Below, one piece after another: positions 24,908-35,942 of a stretch of 64,000 nt of DNA; the stretch's first letter is position 1, and every line of letters starts with the position of its first letter. The notes beneath the pieces are model-generated. The model made no database searches. It was not told the DNA's origin and worked only from the letters and a program-made list of their open reading frames with translations. Source of the DNA: Mesorhizobium loti (GTDB lineage Bacteria > Pseudomonadota > Alphaproteobacteria > Rhizobiales > Rhizobiaceae). The translations under genes and the position numbers were made by a program. The stretch covers positions 59,583 to 123,582 of the forward strand of contig NZ_PJRO01000018.1 of NCBI RefSeq assembly GCF_002858745.1, written 5' to 3'.

Positions 24908-25549
24908 ATGGGTCAGCTCAATGCCGGTATCGTGCCGGTCACGCCGTTCCAGCAGAATTGCACTATCCTGTTCGATGGCGACAGCAAGGCTGGGGTGGTG
25001 GTCGATCCCGGTGGCGATGTCGAGCGTATCCTGGCAGCGGTGCGTGATAACGCCATTTCGGTCGAAGCGATCTGGATCACACACGGCCATATCGACCATG
25101 CCGGTGGTGCGATGGACCTCAAGGACGCGCTTGGCGTCGACATCATCGGTCCGCACGAAGACGACAGGTCACTGCTCGACAATCTGGAAAACCAGGCCCG
25201 CCGCTTCGGGATCGCCGATACGATCCGCAATTGCACGCCGGACCGTTTCCTGAAGGAAGGCGAGACGGTGTCCTTTGGCGATCACACTTTCGAAGTGCTG
25301 CATTGCCCAGGTCATGCACCAGGCCATGTCGTTTTCTTCAATCGCGAGGCTCGTTTCGCCCATGTCGGCGACGTGCTTTTCCACGGCTCGATCGGCCGTA
25401 CCGATCTTCCTGGCGGCAGTCACGAGACGCTGATCCGCATGATCAAGGAAAAGTTGTTGCCGCTCGGCGACGATATCGGCTTCTTGTGCGGGCATGGCCC
25501 CGGCAGCCGCTTCGGCGACGAGCGCCGCTCCAATCCGTTCCTGGTCTGA
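24908..25549 (+). CDS. MBL-fold hydrolase of the YcbL/glyoxalase-II-like group
   Basis: A 213-residue metallo-hydrolase matching the short YcbL type (about 215 residues) rather than true GloB. Metal ligands appear in THGHIDHAGG, HCPGHAPGHVVF, HVGDVLFHGSIGRTDLPGG and CGHGPGSRFGDER, the last replacing the C-terminal GSH-binding domain of GloB. The expected reaction is thioester hydrolysis, such as S-lactoylglutathione. The start follows AAGGAG with good spacing. It converges on the BA14K gene at a shared terminator. Confidence 0.9.
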   Translation: MGQLNAGIVPVTPFQQNCTILFDGDSKAGVVVDPGGDVERILAAVRDNAISVEAIWITHGHIDHAGGAMDLKDALGVDIIGPHEDDRSLLDNLENQARRFGIADTIRNCTPDRFLKEGETVSFGDHTFEVLHCPGHAPGHVVFFNREARFAHVGDVLFHGSIGRTDLPGGSHETLIRMIKEKLLPLGDDIGFLCGHGPGSRFGDERRSNPFLV

Positions 25550-25583
25550 TATCTCGACCCTGGACCTTTCGGGCGAGGTAAGA

Positions 25584-25610
25584 AAAAGCGCCGCTTGGGG
25601 CGGCGCTTTT
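25584..25610. terminator. Bidirectional terminator between convergent genes
   Basis: AAAAGCGCCGC (25584-25594), loop TTGGG, GCGGCGCTTTT (25600-25610): a perfect 11-bp stem with A-run on one side and T-run on the other, so it can end both the MBL hydrolase transcript and the BA14K transcript. Confidence 0.85.
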
Positions 25611-25645
25611 GGGTTTAGGCAGGGAACTTGAAAGTCTGTGGCGGA

Positions 25646-26068
25646 TCAGTTGGCAGTACAGAAATGCTGCAGTCCGTCATAACCCGTAAACGTGCCTGAA
25701 CGCGCGTTGAACGAGCGGTAGCGGTTCGAGCAATAGCTGTACCATTCCGGGCTCCATGGCTCGACGCCGGCATAGGAATAATACTGCCGGACGACAGGCC
25801 GCGGGCGCACGACATAGCGGGGACGCGGCTCGTAGTACGGGTCATAGTCGTCGTAATAGGCCGGTTCGCGATAACGCGGCTGCGACAGGGCGCCCGCAAT
25901 GATCGCGCCGGCAGCGAGGCCGACAACACCGGCGGCCAATGCATCGCCGCCGCGGTCGCGGTGATGGCGACGCCAGCGCCAGTCATCAGCACTTGCAGGT
26001 GAAAAGGTTGCCAGGGTCGTCGCGCCGACGGCGACGGACAGGATGGCGGCTTTGACAAATCGGTTCAT
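25646..26068 (-). CDS. BA14K-family exported protein
   Basis: A 140-residue protein of the BA14K family, named for a lectin-like immunoreactive 14-kDa Brucella protein and widespread in Hyphomicrobiales. It has a signal peptide (MNRFVKAAILSVAVGATTLATFSPASA), a basic WRWRRHH stretch, a Gly/Ala hydrophobic helix (about 48-65), a Tyr/Pro/Arg-rich linker and the BA14K core WSPEWYSYCSNRYRSF...TGYDGLQHFC with two cysteines. AAGGAG precedes ATG 26068; the longer upstream frame is unsupported. Likely periplasmic or envelope-bound. Confidence 0.9.
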   Translation of the reverse strand: MNRFVKAAILSVAVGATTLATFSPASADDWRWRRHHRDRGGDALAAGVVGLAAGAIIAGALSQPRYREPAYYDDYDPYYEPRPRYVVRPRPVVRQYYSYAGVEPWSPEWYSYCSNRYRSFNARSGTFTGYDGLQHFCTAN

Positions 26069-26196
26069 GACGGTCTCCTTCGTTCCGGTTCGCCCGCTTC
26101 TGTCGGAGGCGTCGTCCGGTCTTACAGCCAGTAATAGGCGGTCGTGGCTGAACGGAGGCTGAACGAAATCGCTACCGCGAATTCCGTCAAATACGT

Positions 26197-26220
26197 CCCA
26201 CCGCGCCATTCTGCGGTGGG
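26197..26220 (-). terminator. Hairpin downstream of the first cold-shock gene
   Basis: CCCACCGC (26197-26204) and GCGGTGGG (26213-26220) form a perfect 8-bp stem 40 bases after the csp stop at 26260. The tail on the minus strand is only weakly T-rich. Confidence 0.55.
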
Positions 26221-26259
26221 CAATGCTCAGTCGGTCAGGGTCGTCCGTGTCCGATCAGC

Positions 26260-26472
26260 TTAGCCGACCGTGAGGTTGACCGCCTTGGGACCCTTGCCGC
26301 GCTTGTCCGGCTCGGTGTCGAAAGTTACTTTCTGTCCATCTTCAAGACCAGGGAGCCCGGATGCCTGCACGGCGGAAATATGAACGAAAACGTCCTTTGC
26401 TCCATCGTCCGGCGTAATGAAGCCGAAGCCCTTGGCATGATTGAAGAATTTGACAGTGCCGGTCTGCGGCAT
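26260..26472 (-). CDS. Cold-shock protein (CspA family), copy 1
   Basis: A 70-residue single cold-shock domain that binds single-stranded nucleic acid and melts RNA structure. RNP1 is KGFGFITP and RNP2 is VFVHISAV. AAGGAG before ATG 26472 supports MPQTGTVKFF over a longer upstream frame. A near-identical paralogue lies 210 bases upstream on the same strand with its own ribosome-binding site and terminator, so the two are probably separate transcripts. Confidence 0.95.
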   Translation of the reverse strand: MPQTGTVKFFNHAKGFGFITPDDGAKDVFVHISAVQASGLPGLEDGQKVTFDTEPDKRGKGPKAVNLTVG

Positions 26473-26619
26473 GGGAAACTCCTTGTGAACCCCATCAGTC
26501 CAGTCTCTGGGCACATGGTGACCCAGAGCGGAAATTTGTCGTTTATTTTGGCGGTATCGGCAAGAAAAACTTTTGCCGTTGGTTAGCCGTCGAGCGGCGA
26601 ATGCTTTGGCAGTCAGACA

Positions 26620-26648
26620 AAAGGCGCGGCGAAAACCGCCGCGCCTTT
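26620..26648 (-). terminator. Terminator between the two cold-shock genes
   Basis: AAAGGCGCGGCG (26620-26631) and CGCCGCGCCTTT (26637-26648) make a 12-bp perfect stem with a 5-base loop. Read on the minus strand it is followed by TTTGTCT, suiting the end of cold-shock copy 2. Confidence 0.8.
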
Positions 26649-26682
26649 CAGATTTGCTGCCGCTCGCTGATCGGGCGCCGTC

Positions 26683-26895
26683 TTATGCTGCGGTCAGATT
26701 GACCGCCTTCGGTCCCTTGCCCTTGCGATCTGGCTCGACTTCGAAGCTGACCTTCTGCCCATCAACCAGCGTACGCAGGCCGGAGGCCTCGACGGCGGAG
26801 ATATGAACGAAGACATCCTTGTCGCCGTTGTCGGGCGTGATGAAGCCGAAGCCTTTGGTGGAGTTGAAGAACTTTACGGTACCGGTCTGGGCCAT
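26683..26895 (-). CDS. Cold-shock protein (CspA family), copy 2
   Basis: A 70-residue cold-shock domain protein with RNP1 KGFGFITP and RNP2 VFVHISAV. It differs from copy 1 mainly in the loop after RNP1 and in the C-terminal half, so the pair is an older duplication rather than a very recent one. A 12-bp terminator follows it. The 476 bases upstream hold no gene I can support and may include a long 5' leader, as cspA-type genes often have. Confidence 0.95.
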   Translation of the reverse strand: MAQTGTVKFFNSTKGFGFITPDNGDKDVFVHISAVEASGLRTLVDGQKVSFEVEPDRKGKGPKAVNLTAA

Positions 26896-27371
26896 TGGAA
26901 TAACTCCTCACCCGTTCAATGATGGGTTCTGCCCTTCGTCCTGCGCCGATGGGCAGTTCCCGGTGGTTTTTTCGGCGCTCATGCATTTGCGCATGACAAA
27001 ACCCCCCGCCGAAAAACGGGGCTGTCAGAGATTCACATTATCGGGGAAAGGGTCGTGCAAACGTTCCAGTCTCCGGGTCGCAAATGCCCGAACACAGAAT
27101 TTATCGCACGGAAATGTGATCGTTGCAAGCTGGAGGCGGGTACCAAGAACCCAGCTTGCGCCCGCACTAGACCTTCGGCAAGGCAGGGTCATCTGCCACA
27201 GGCCGGCAAAGATAGGCACAGAGCTGAGAGCAGAGCCGTTCACCAAGGAACGCGGCGGCGCTTGCGTTGGCCTTCGCAACGTCTATTCAATCGGCTGACA
27301 TGGCTGCTGCGGTCGTGGACCCAGGCTATGTCCCCGGCGCAAACGCCGGTGGGGGTGATGGAGAGAGGGCC
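26896..27371. other. Gene-free interval upstream of cold-shock copy 2 and the Kazal gene
   Basis: No convincing coding frame. A TCATGC-N6-GCATGA inverted repeat lies at 26979-26996 and a weak CCCCG/CGGGG hairpin at about 27006-27024. The interval must contain the promoter of the minus-strand cold-shock gene and of the plus-strand Kazal gene, but I could not place either with confidence. Confidence 0.4.
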
Positions 27372-27788
27372 ATGACGTTTCTGAAATTCTTCTTGCGACC
27401 GCAAAGCCTTGTGCTCGCCGTTCTGGTGATCGTGCTGGCGGCCTGTACCGTCGTCGTGGACGAGGGACCAGGACCTCGACCGCGCCCGCCTTATCCGGGT
27501 CCAGGTCCGCAATACTGCACGCGCGAATACGAACCGGTCTGTGCGCGACGCGGTGGCGACAGGCAAACCTTCGCCAATGCCTGCATGGCGCGGCGCGAGG
27601 GCTATCGCGTCATCGGCGACGGTCAGTGCCGTGGCGGCGGCTGGGATGATGGTGGCGATCGTCCGCAGTTCTGCACCCGCGAATATGCTCCGGTCTGCGC
27701 ACGCAGGTACGGACAGTTGCAGACTTTCCCGAATGGTTGCGAAGCGCGCGCCGCCGGCTGGCGCATCGTCGACGACGGTCCGTGCTGA
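27372..27788 (+). CDS. Lipoprotein with two Kazal-like domains
   Basis: A 138-residue exported protein. The signal ends VLIVLAAC-like, with the lipobox cysteine at about residue 25, then a Pro/Gly/Arg-rich linker. Two tandem repeats follow, each with the pattern C-x7-C-x9/10-F-x2-x-C-x11/12-G-x-C: CTREYEPVCARR...NAC...DGQC and CTREYAPVCARR...NGC...DGPC. These resemble Kazal-type protease-inhibitor domains carrying four rather than six cysteines. Target protease unknown; a structural role is possible. The longer frame from a TTG at 27267 lacks a signal peptide. Confidence 0.8.
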   Translation: MTFLKFFLRPQSLVLAVLVIVLAACTVVVDEGPGPRPRPPYPGPGPQYCTREYEPVCARRGGDRQTFANACMARREGYRVIGDGQCRGGGWDDGGDRPQFCTREYAPVCARRYGQLQTFPNGCEARAAGWRIVDDGPC

Positions 27789-27796
27789 TTGTCTGC

Positions 27797-27824
27797 TCCA
27801 GGCGCCGCCATGGCGGCGCCTGGA
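27797..27824 (+). terminator. Hairpin after the Kazal gene
   Basis: TCCAGGCGCCGC (27797-27808), loop CATG, GCGGCGCCTGGA (27813-27824): a perfect 12-bp stem eight bases after the stop. No T-run follows, so it may stabilise the mRNA end rather than terminate. Confidence 0.6.
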
Positions 27825-27921
27825 ATGAACGAATGGATACGCCAAGCTTGAAACCGTCATGCGGATAGCCTAGGTCGCAACAGGCTCATACGAACATGGC
27901 AGGTGTCCCATCAACCGGGCA

Positions 27922-29634
27922 TTGAGAAGGCGCGAAGGCGCAAAAGGCGGAGCGGGTGGCTCTGGGCAGCCCCCACGCGGCGGCGATCTCGACCGTGCCG
28001 TTGCACAGGCGTTGCAACTGCATCAGATGGGGCGGCTGCAGGAAGCGGAGGGTCTCTATCGACAGGTTCTCGCTGCCAAGGCCAGCCATGCGGCGGCGGC
28101 GCATTTTCTAGGCCTTCTGCTGCACCAGACCAGCCGTAGCGCTGAAGGATCGGCCCTCATCGAGCAGTCGCTGCGGGCCGAGCCCAGGAACCCCGATTTC
28201 CTCAACAATTACGGCACGGTGTTGCGCGATGCCGGCCGGGCCGTCGCCGCGGCCGATCAATTCCGCAAGGCTGTCGCGGCAAAGGCCGATCACGCCGCGG
28301 CACGCGAAAACCTTGGCTCGACGCTGCGCCAGATCGGCCATTTCGACGCCGCCGAGGACGTGTTTCGTGCCACGATCGGCCGCAATCCCTTCCACATGCG
28401 CGCAAGGGCAGGGCTCGCCGAGACACAGCAGGAGGCTGGCCGTCTGGACGATGCGTTGGCTACTTTCCGCGAGGCGCTGACTATCCGTCCGAAGGATGCC
28501 GACCTCAATCACGGCTATGGCGTCGGGCTGATGGAGAAAGGCCGTCTGGCCGAGGCGGCTGAATATTTCCGTACCGCGCTGGCTGCGGAGCCGGCGCAGG
28601 CCAAGTCCTGGATGATGCTTTCCCAGGTGAAGCCGCAGCGCGAGCGCGACAGCGAACTGGCCGCCATGGAAGCGCAACACGCCAAGGCGCCGGCCGACAG
28701 CCTGGCGCGCATGCAGCTTTCCTTCGGGCTCGGCAAGGTGCATGACGATCTCAAGGTCTACGACAAGGCGTTCGATTATTTCGCCGAGGGCAACGCCATC
28801 CGCCGCAAGGGTATCTCCTACGATGCCGCAAGGACGCGTGCCGAATTCGAGGCGATGAAGGCGACCTTCACCAGGGAGTTCTTCGAAAAACACAAGCCGA
28901 GCGCGATCGAGGACGATGCACCGATCTTCGTCGTCGGCATGCCGCGGTCGGGTACGACGCTGGTCGAGCAGATCATCGCCAGCCATCCGCAGGTGTTCGG
29001 CGCCGGCGAGTTGATCATCTTGAAGACGGCAGTGGGCAAAGGTTTCCCGCTCGACATGAAGGGTGGGTTTCCGGCCGGTATCGCCGATCTGCCGGACAAG
29101 GCCTTCGCCGATGCCGGTCACGACTATCTCGACATGCTGCATGCCCGTTATCCGGGCTTCAAACATGTCACTGACAAGATGCCGGGCAATTTCCTGCTGG
29201 TCGGCTTCCTGCACTTGATGCTGCCCAAGGCGAAGATCGTGCATTGCAGCCGCAATGCGGTGGCGACGTGCCTGTCGATCTTCAAGTCGCATTTCCGCGG
29301 CGATGGCCATCTCTACGGCTACGATCTCGCCGAACTGGCCGATTTCCACAATCTCTACGTGGACATGATGGCGCATTGGCACTCGGTTCTGCCGGGCGTC
29401 GTGCACGATGTGCGTTACGAGGATTTCGTCGCCGACCAGGAAGTCCAGAGCCGTGCGTTGATCGACTATCTCGGCCTGCCCTGGAGCGATGCGGTGCTGT
29501 CGTTCCACGAGAATGAGCGGCAGGTGCGCACGGCTTCGGCCGCCCAGGTGCGCCAGCCGATGTACAAGGGATCCGTCGACCTCTGGAAGCGCTATGGCGA
29601 CCGGCTCGATCCGCTGATCGAGCGGCTGAAGTAA
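27922..29634 (+). CDS. TPR-containing sulfotransferase
   Basis: A protein of about 570 residues with five to six tetratricopeptide repeats (about 24-265, for example RLQEAEGLYRQVLAAKASHA and RLAEAAEYFRTALAAEPAQA) fused to a sulfotransferase domain. The PAPS 5'-phosphosulfate loop is VVGMPRSGTTLVEQI (about 336-350); the 3'-phosphate region is IVHCSRNAVATCLSIFKSHF (about 434-453). Such fusions sulfate proteins or sugars, with tyrosine sulfation shown for some. The only in-frame start that keeps the first repeat is a TTG at 27922 without a clear ribosome-binding site, so the N-terminus is uncertain. Confidence 0.85.
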   Translation: MRRREGAKGGAGGSGQPPRGGDLDRAVAQALQLHQMGRLQEAEGLYRQVLAAKASHAAAAHFLGLLLHQTSRSAEGSALIEQSLRAEPRNPDFLNNYGTVLRDAGRAVAAADQFRKAVAAKADHAAARENLGSTLRQIGHFDAAEDVFRATIGRNPFHMRARAGLAETQQEAGRLDDALATFREALTIRPKDADLNHGYGVGLMEKGRLAEAAEYFRTALAAEPAQAKSWMMLSQVKPQRERDSELAAMEAQHAKAPADSLARMQLSFGLGKVHDDLKVYDKAFDYFAEGNAIRRKGISYDAARTRAEFEAMKATFTREFFEKHKPSAIEDDAPIFVVGMPRSGTTLVEQIIASHPQVFGAGELIILKTAVGKGFPLDMKGGFPAGIADLPDKAFADAGHDYLDMLHARYPGFKHVTDKMPGNFLLVGFLHLMLPKAKIVHCSRNAVATCLSIFKSHFRGDGHLYGYDLAELADFHNLYVDMMAHWHSVLPGVVHDVRYEDFVADQEVQSRALIDYLGLPWSDAVLSFHENERQVRTASAAQVRQPMYKGSVDLWKRYGDRLDPLIERLK

Positions 29635-29710
29635 GGCGAAGGCCGATAGGCCAGAACAGGATCGATTGGTCTCTGTCGGCGCCAAGAGGCGCGCCCAAAC
29701 TTCAAAAACA

Positions 29711-29746
29711 AACCGCCGGATCGTCTGGGGATACGATCCGGCGGTT
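29711..29746. terminator. Strong bidirectional terminator
   Basis: AACCGCCGGATCGT (29711-29724) and ACGATCCGGCGGTT (29733-29746) form a 14-bp perfect stem. TGTTTTTG follows on the minus strand, so it best serves the VOC gene, while also lying downstream of the sulfotransferase gene. Confidence 0.85.
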
Positions 29747-29778
29747 GGAAGCCAGCCTGGTGGAAGGTCGGCCTCTGG

Positions 29779-30207
29779 CTACTTGATTGGAGCGTTCATC
29801 GCCCAATTGACACCGAACGGATCGTGCAGGCTGCCCCAGCGATCACCCCAGAACATTTCCTGCAGCGGGGTCTCGATTTCGCAGCCGACTTCCACCGCGC
29901 GCTTCCACCAGCTGTCGATATTGTCGGCCTGGAGGATAAGCTGCATCGTATAACCCTGAGCTGGCCTGTGCGGCTGGCCGTGCTCGGGATAAGCGTCACA
30001 CAACATCAGCGAAGACCCGTTGATGTAGAGGTGGATGTGCATGGTGCGGCCCTGCTCGTCCGGCGGATAGGCAAAGACTTCCTCGGCGCCGAAGGCACGC
30101 TTGTAGAATTCGGCAGCCTTCGCGGCGCCGTCCACCTGCAGATAGGCGATCAGGCCGCCGAGCACCTGCGGACGTGGGTATTCGGTCTGTTTGGTCGTGT
30201 CGTTCAT
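29779..30207 (-). CDS. VOC-family protein (PhnB/glyoxalase-like)
   Basis: A 142-residue vicinal-oxygen-chelate protein with two beta-alpha-beta-beta-beta modules: GGLIAYLQVDGAAKAAEFYKRAFGAEE at the start, HIHLYINGSSLMLCDAYPEHG in the middle, and MFWGDRWGSLHDPFGVNWAM at the end. It resembles the PhnB-like/DUF1428-type branch rather than GloA. Enzymatic activity and substrate cannot be inferred. It ends at a strong bidirectional terminator. Confidence 0.87.
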   Translation of the reverse strand: MNDTTKQTEYPRPQVLGGLIAYLQVDGAAKAAEFYKRAFGAEEVFAYPPDEQGRTMHIHLYINGSSLMLCDAYPEHGQPHRPAQGYTMQLILQADNIDSWWKRAVEVGCEIETPLQEMFWGDRWGSLHDPFGVNWAMNAPIK

Positions 30208-30234
30208 GGGGCTCTCCTCTCGTTTATGGTCAGC

Positions 30235-30426
30235 TTATGGGTTCAGCGAATTGGCCCGGGCGATAAGGCCGAACGGCCGGTTTGCCCATCCATCAGCGGT
30301 TTCGGGCCAGCCAATGTCCTTGCGCAGTTCGATCGGCAGCGAACGAAGCACACGCTCGGTCCGGGCGCGGGTGCGTGCCGCCGAGTATTCGGTCGCGATG
30401 CGACCAATGGATGACAGGATCGACAT
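30235..30426 (-). CDS. DUF1127-family small protein
   Basis: A 63-residue basic protein, MSILSSIGRIATEYSAARTR then RVLRSLPIELRKDIGWPET, with the arginine-rich helix and L..L....L.DIG.. core of DUF1127 (YjiS-like). In Agrobacterium and Rhodobacter such proteins affect phosphate and RNA metabolism. GGGAG lies about eight bases before the ATG at 30426, and in-frame codons further upstream belong to the adjoining repeat, so the short form is right. Downstream of it lies the VOC gene, 27 bases away on the same strand. Confidence 0.82.
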   Translation of the reverse strand: MSILSSIGRIATEYSAARTRARTERVLRSLPIELRKDIGWPETADGWANRPFGLIARANSLNP

Positions 30427-30525
30427 GGTGCATTCTCCCTTTGTTGGCGGCGACATCATTGTGCCGACACTCAAGGAACGAATGGCGCGACTGCTCTCCG
30501 ACAAGGGGTCAGAATTTTTTTTCTG

Positions 30526-30620
30526 GAGCAATTCCAGGAAAAGTAGGAAGCGGTTTTCCGTCCGGAATTGCGCAAAAAAATTAGAGCGTTCCGCGTTTCC
30601 GCAAAACCGGAAACGCTCTA
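30526..30620 (+). repeat. RIME-like mosaic palindromic element
   Basis: GAGCAATTCC (30526-30535) with GGAATTGC (30564-30571), then TTAGAGCGTTCCG (30581-30593) with CCGGAAACGCTCTA (30607-30620). It occupies most of the gap between the DUF1127 gene and the end of uvrB, with the same module order as the copies at 11771 and 51666. Confidence 0.8.
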
Positions 30621-30640
30621 GGCTCGAAAACGCCCGGCAA

Positions 30641-33709
<3,069 letters not shown>

Positions 33710-33818
33710 GCTCCGAATATGGGAGGAGTTCGCCGAAATGGGAAGAGCCGAAAGGTCGTGAGCGACCGTTCGGCGGCAATGTCTGCGGTGCTCCTGACAT
33801 GAGGTTGTCAGGAGTGGA

Positions 33819-34253
33819 TCACGGACAGGGGAAGCCTGGCGCGATCTTGCAGTTGTCTCCAGGGCGCGGCCGCGGCGGGCGTGGTTTCCAGCCCGGGCGA
33901 TGCGGCGGTTTTTGCCAATGCGGTGGCCGTTGCCAGTGCGGCGGGCGATGCGGCGGGCGCACGACGATTGTCGGCGCAATAACTACGGCGGGCGGCCTGC
34001 CGGCATAATTTGTCAGGAAATTGGCCGAGACCCAACCGGACAAGCCTGAGCCGCGCACGTTGCACCAATTGTCCTCACAGCCACGCAGGTTTACGCGGGT
34101 GCCTGCCATCAGCGTGCCGAGCTTGGCATAGCCGGCTCCTGGGCCGGAGCGCACATTCACGTTGCCGGTGGTGTGGGCGCTGGCGGCCAATGCTGGCGCC
34201 GCGGCTGCGAGCCCGCCAAGCAGGGCAAGAGCCGTGACCAGTTTGTGAAACAT
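33819..34253 (-). CDS. Exported bacterial SH3-domain protein
   Basis: A 144-residue secreted protein with signal peptide MFHKLVTALALLGGLAAAAPALA, an SH3b domain (GNVNVRSGPGAGYAKLG, RVNLRGCEDNWCNVRG, GWVSANFL) and a striking C-terminal tail of PPH(W/R) repeats with many Pro, His, Trp and Arg. The SH3b domain suggests peptidoglycan or envelope binding. The His-rich tail could bind metal; that is inference. GGAGGGG before ATG 34253 fixes the start. It ends 110 bases before the uvrB start on the same strand. Confidence 0.88.
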   Translation of the reverse strand: MFHKLVTALALLGGLAAAAPALAASAHTTGNVNVRSGPGAGYAKLGTLMAGTRVNLRGCEDNWCNVRGSGLSGWVSANFLTNYAGRPPAVVIAPTIVVRPPHRPPHWQRPPHWQKPPHRPGWKPRPPRPRPGDNCKIAPGFPCP

Positions 34254-34511
34254 AGTCCCCTCCATAATATTCGGACGCTGCATATTAGCCCGCTTGAATG
34301 CAGTCGCCAGTCCTGCTTGACGCTATGGTTACGACCTGGGTCCTGGCTGGTTTACGCTAAGTCAGGCTGGCCCGGTACACTCCTCCTATCTGCTCCATTC
34401 AGTCGCCGCTCGGCGACCCTATCTTTTCAGCTTCGGGGACGGTGAAGGGCTGGATTTGGATTGTACTTGGCTGGCGTTTGGTCAGCTTCATTCTTCTGGA
34501 GGAGGAACCGC

Positions 34512-35942
34512 GTGACAGACCTGCAGGACGTCTATGTCCAATCCGATGCGCTCGGCCTGGCCGAGCTGGTACAGCGTGGCGAGGTCACGCCGCTGGAAGT
34601 GGTAGAGACTGCGATCACGCTGATCGAGCAGATCAATCCCCGGCTCAATGCTGTCATCCACCGGCTCTACGACATGGGCCGAGCGACGGCGGCCAAGGTC
34701 GATCGCAAGGCGCCGTTTGCCGGCGTTCCATTCCTGGCCAAGGAGCTTGGCAGCTCTTGGCAGGGCGCGCCGCTGACCAACTCGTCATCCTATATGAAGG
34801 GTCTGCTGGCACAGGCGGATTCCGAGACGGTGCGCCGCGCCAAGGCAGCAGGTCTCGTCCTGGTCGGCAAGTCGAATGCCCCGGAAAACGGCTGGTCGAT
34901 CTCGACCGAGCCGAAACTCTACGGCGCGACCATCAACCCGTGGAAGGAGGGCATCACCGCCGGCGGCTCAAGCGGCGGTACGGCGGCGGCGGTGGCATCC
35001 CGCATGGTGCAGATCAGCGAGGCCAGCGACGGCGCCGGTTCTATCCGGGTTCCTGCTGCCTGCTGCGGTATCGTCGGGCTGAAACCCTCGCGCGGCCGCG
35101 TCACGCTCGCTCCCGACGGCGATTTCTGGTACGGCGGCGCCTATTTCCTGTGCCATTCGCGCACGGTGCGCGACACCGCAGCTTATCTCGACGCCGTGGC
35201 CGGCGCGCTGCCTGGCGATGCCTATGTGCCGCCGAGACCCGTCGAAAGCTGGCTGGAACTGTCACGGCGCGCGCCGAAGCGGCTGCGTGTCGGTTACACC
35301 GTCACCTCCAACAACGGCACATCGGTCGATCCGCAGGTGAAAGCAGCGGTGCTGGCCACTGCCAAGGCGCTGGAAAGCCTTGGGCATGATGTCGAGGAGC
35401 ATGACATGGCGCTCGACGGCAATGACGCGTGGCGCACCTATTGCCATATGGGGCCGGTCGAAACGGCAGCGATGTTCGAAAACCTGGCTGATGCAATCGG
35501 ACGCCCCGTCACCCAGGATGACGTCGAGCCGATCACGTGGGCGGTGATCGAGCGTGGCCGGTCGATCAGCGGGGTCGAGCATGTGCGCGATGTCGAGAAG
35601 CTGCGCCAGTTCAGCCGTGCGATCGCGCAGGACCTTTCACCCTACGACATTTTCGTCACGCCGACGCTGACGCAACTGCCTCGCCCGATGGGGCACTACG
35701 ACATGTCGATGACCGATCTCGACCGTTACAATGCAAAGTGGGCGGATGCCGGTTTCGCTTATCCGTTCAATATTTCCGGCCTGCCGGCGATCTCGCTGCC
35801 GCTCGGCTGGTCGCAGGAGGGCATTCCGATCGGCGTGCAGCTCGTTGGCCGTTATGGCGACGAAGCCGCCGTGCTGGCGGCCTCAAGCCAGCTCGAACAG
35901 ACGATGCCCTGGAAGGACAAACGCCCGCCGATCAGCGCGTGA
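34512..35942 (+). CDS. Amidase-signature family hydrolase
   Basis: A 476-residue amidase of the Ser-cisSer-Lys class. Catalytic residues are K77 (PFLAKELG), cis-Ser S154 (GGSSGGTAAAVA) and nucleophile S177 (SDGAGSIRVPAACCGIVG). The start is a GTG at 34512 with GGAGGAACC directly before it; in-frame codons upstream start at a TTG without such support. No gatB/gatC lies nearby, so this is a stand-alone amidase, not GatA. Substrate unknown. Confidence 0.9.
   Translation: MTDLQDVYVQSDALGLAELVQRGEVTPLEVVETAITLIEQINPRLNAVIHRLYDMGRATAAKVDRKAPFAGVPFLAKELGSSWQGAPLTNSSSYMKGLLAQADSETVRRAKAAGLVLVGKSNAPENGWSISTEPKLYGATINPWKEGITAGGSSGGTAAAVASRMVQISEASDGAGSIRVPAACCGIVGLKPSRGRVTLAPDGDFWYGGAYFLCHSRTVRDTAAYLDAVAGALPGDAYVPPRPVESWLELSRRAPKRLRVGYTVTSNNGTSVDPQVKAAVLATAKALESLGHDVEEHDMALDGNDAWRTYCHMGPVETAAMFENLADAIGRPVTQDDVEPITWAVIERGRSISGVEHVRDVEKLRQFSRAIAQDLSPYDIFVTPTLTQLPRPMGHYDMSMTDLDRYNAKWADAGFAYPFNISGLPAISLPLGWSQEGIPIGVQLVGRYGDEAAVLAASSQLEQTMPWKDKRPPISA

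Noticed and set aside
28108..29685. Minus-strand frame of 525 codons opposite the TPR-sulfotransferase
   Set aside because: No domain; sulfotransferase motifs on the plus strand explain the region.
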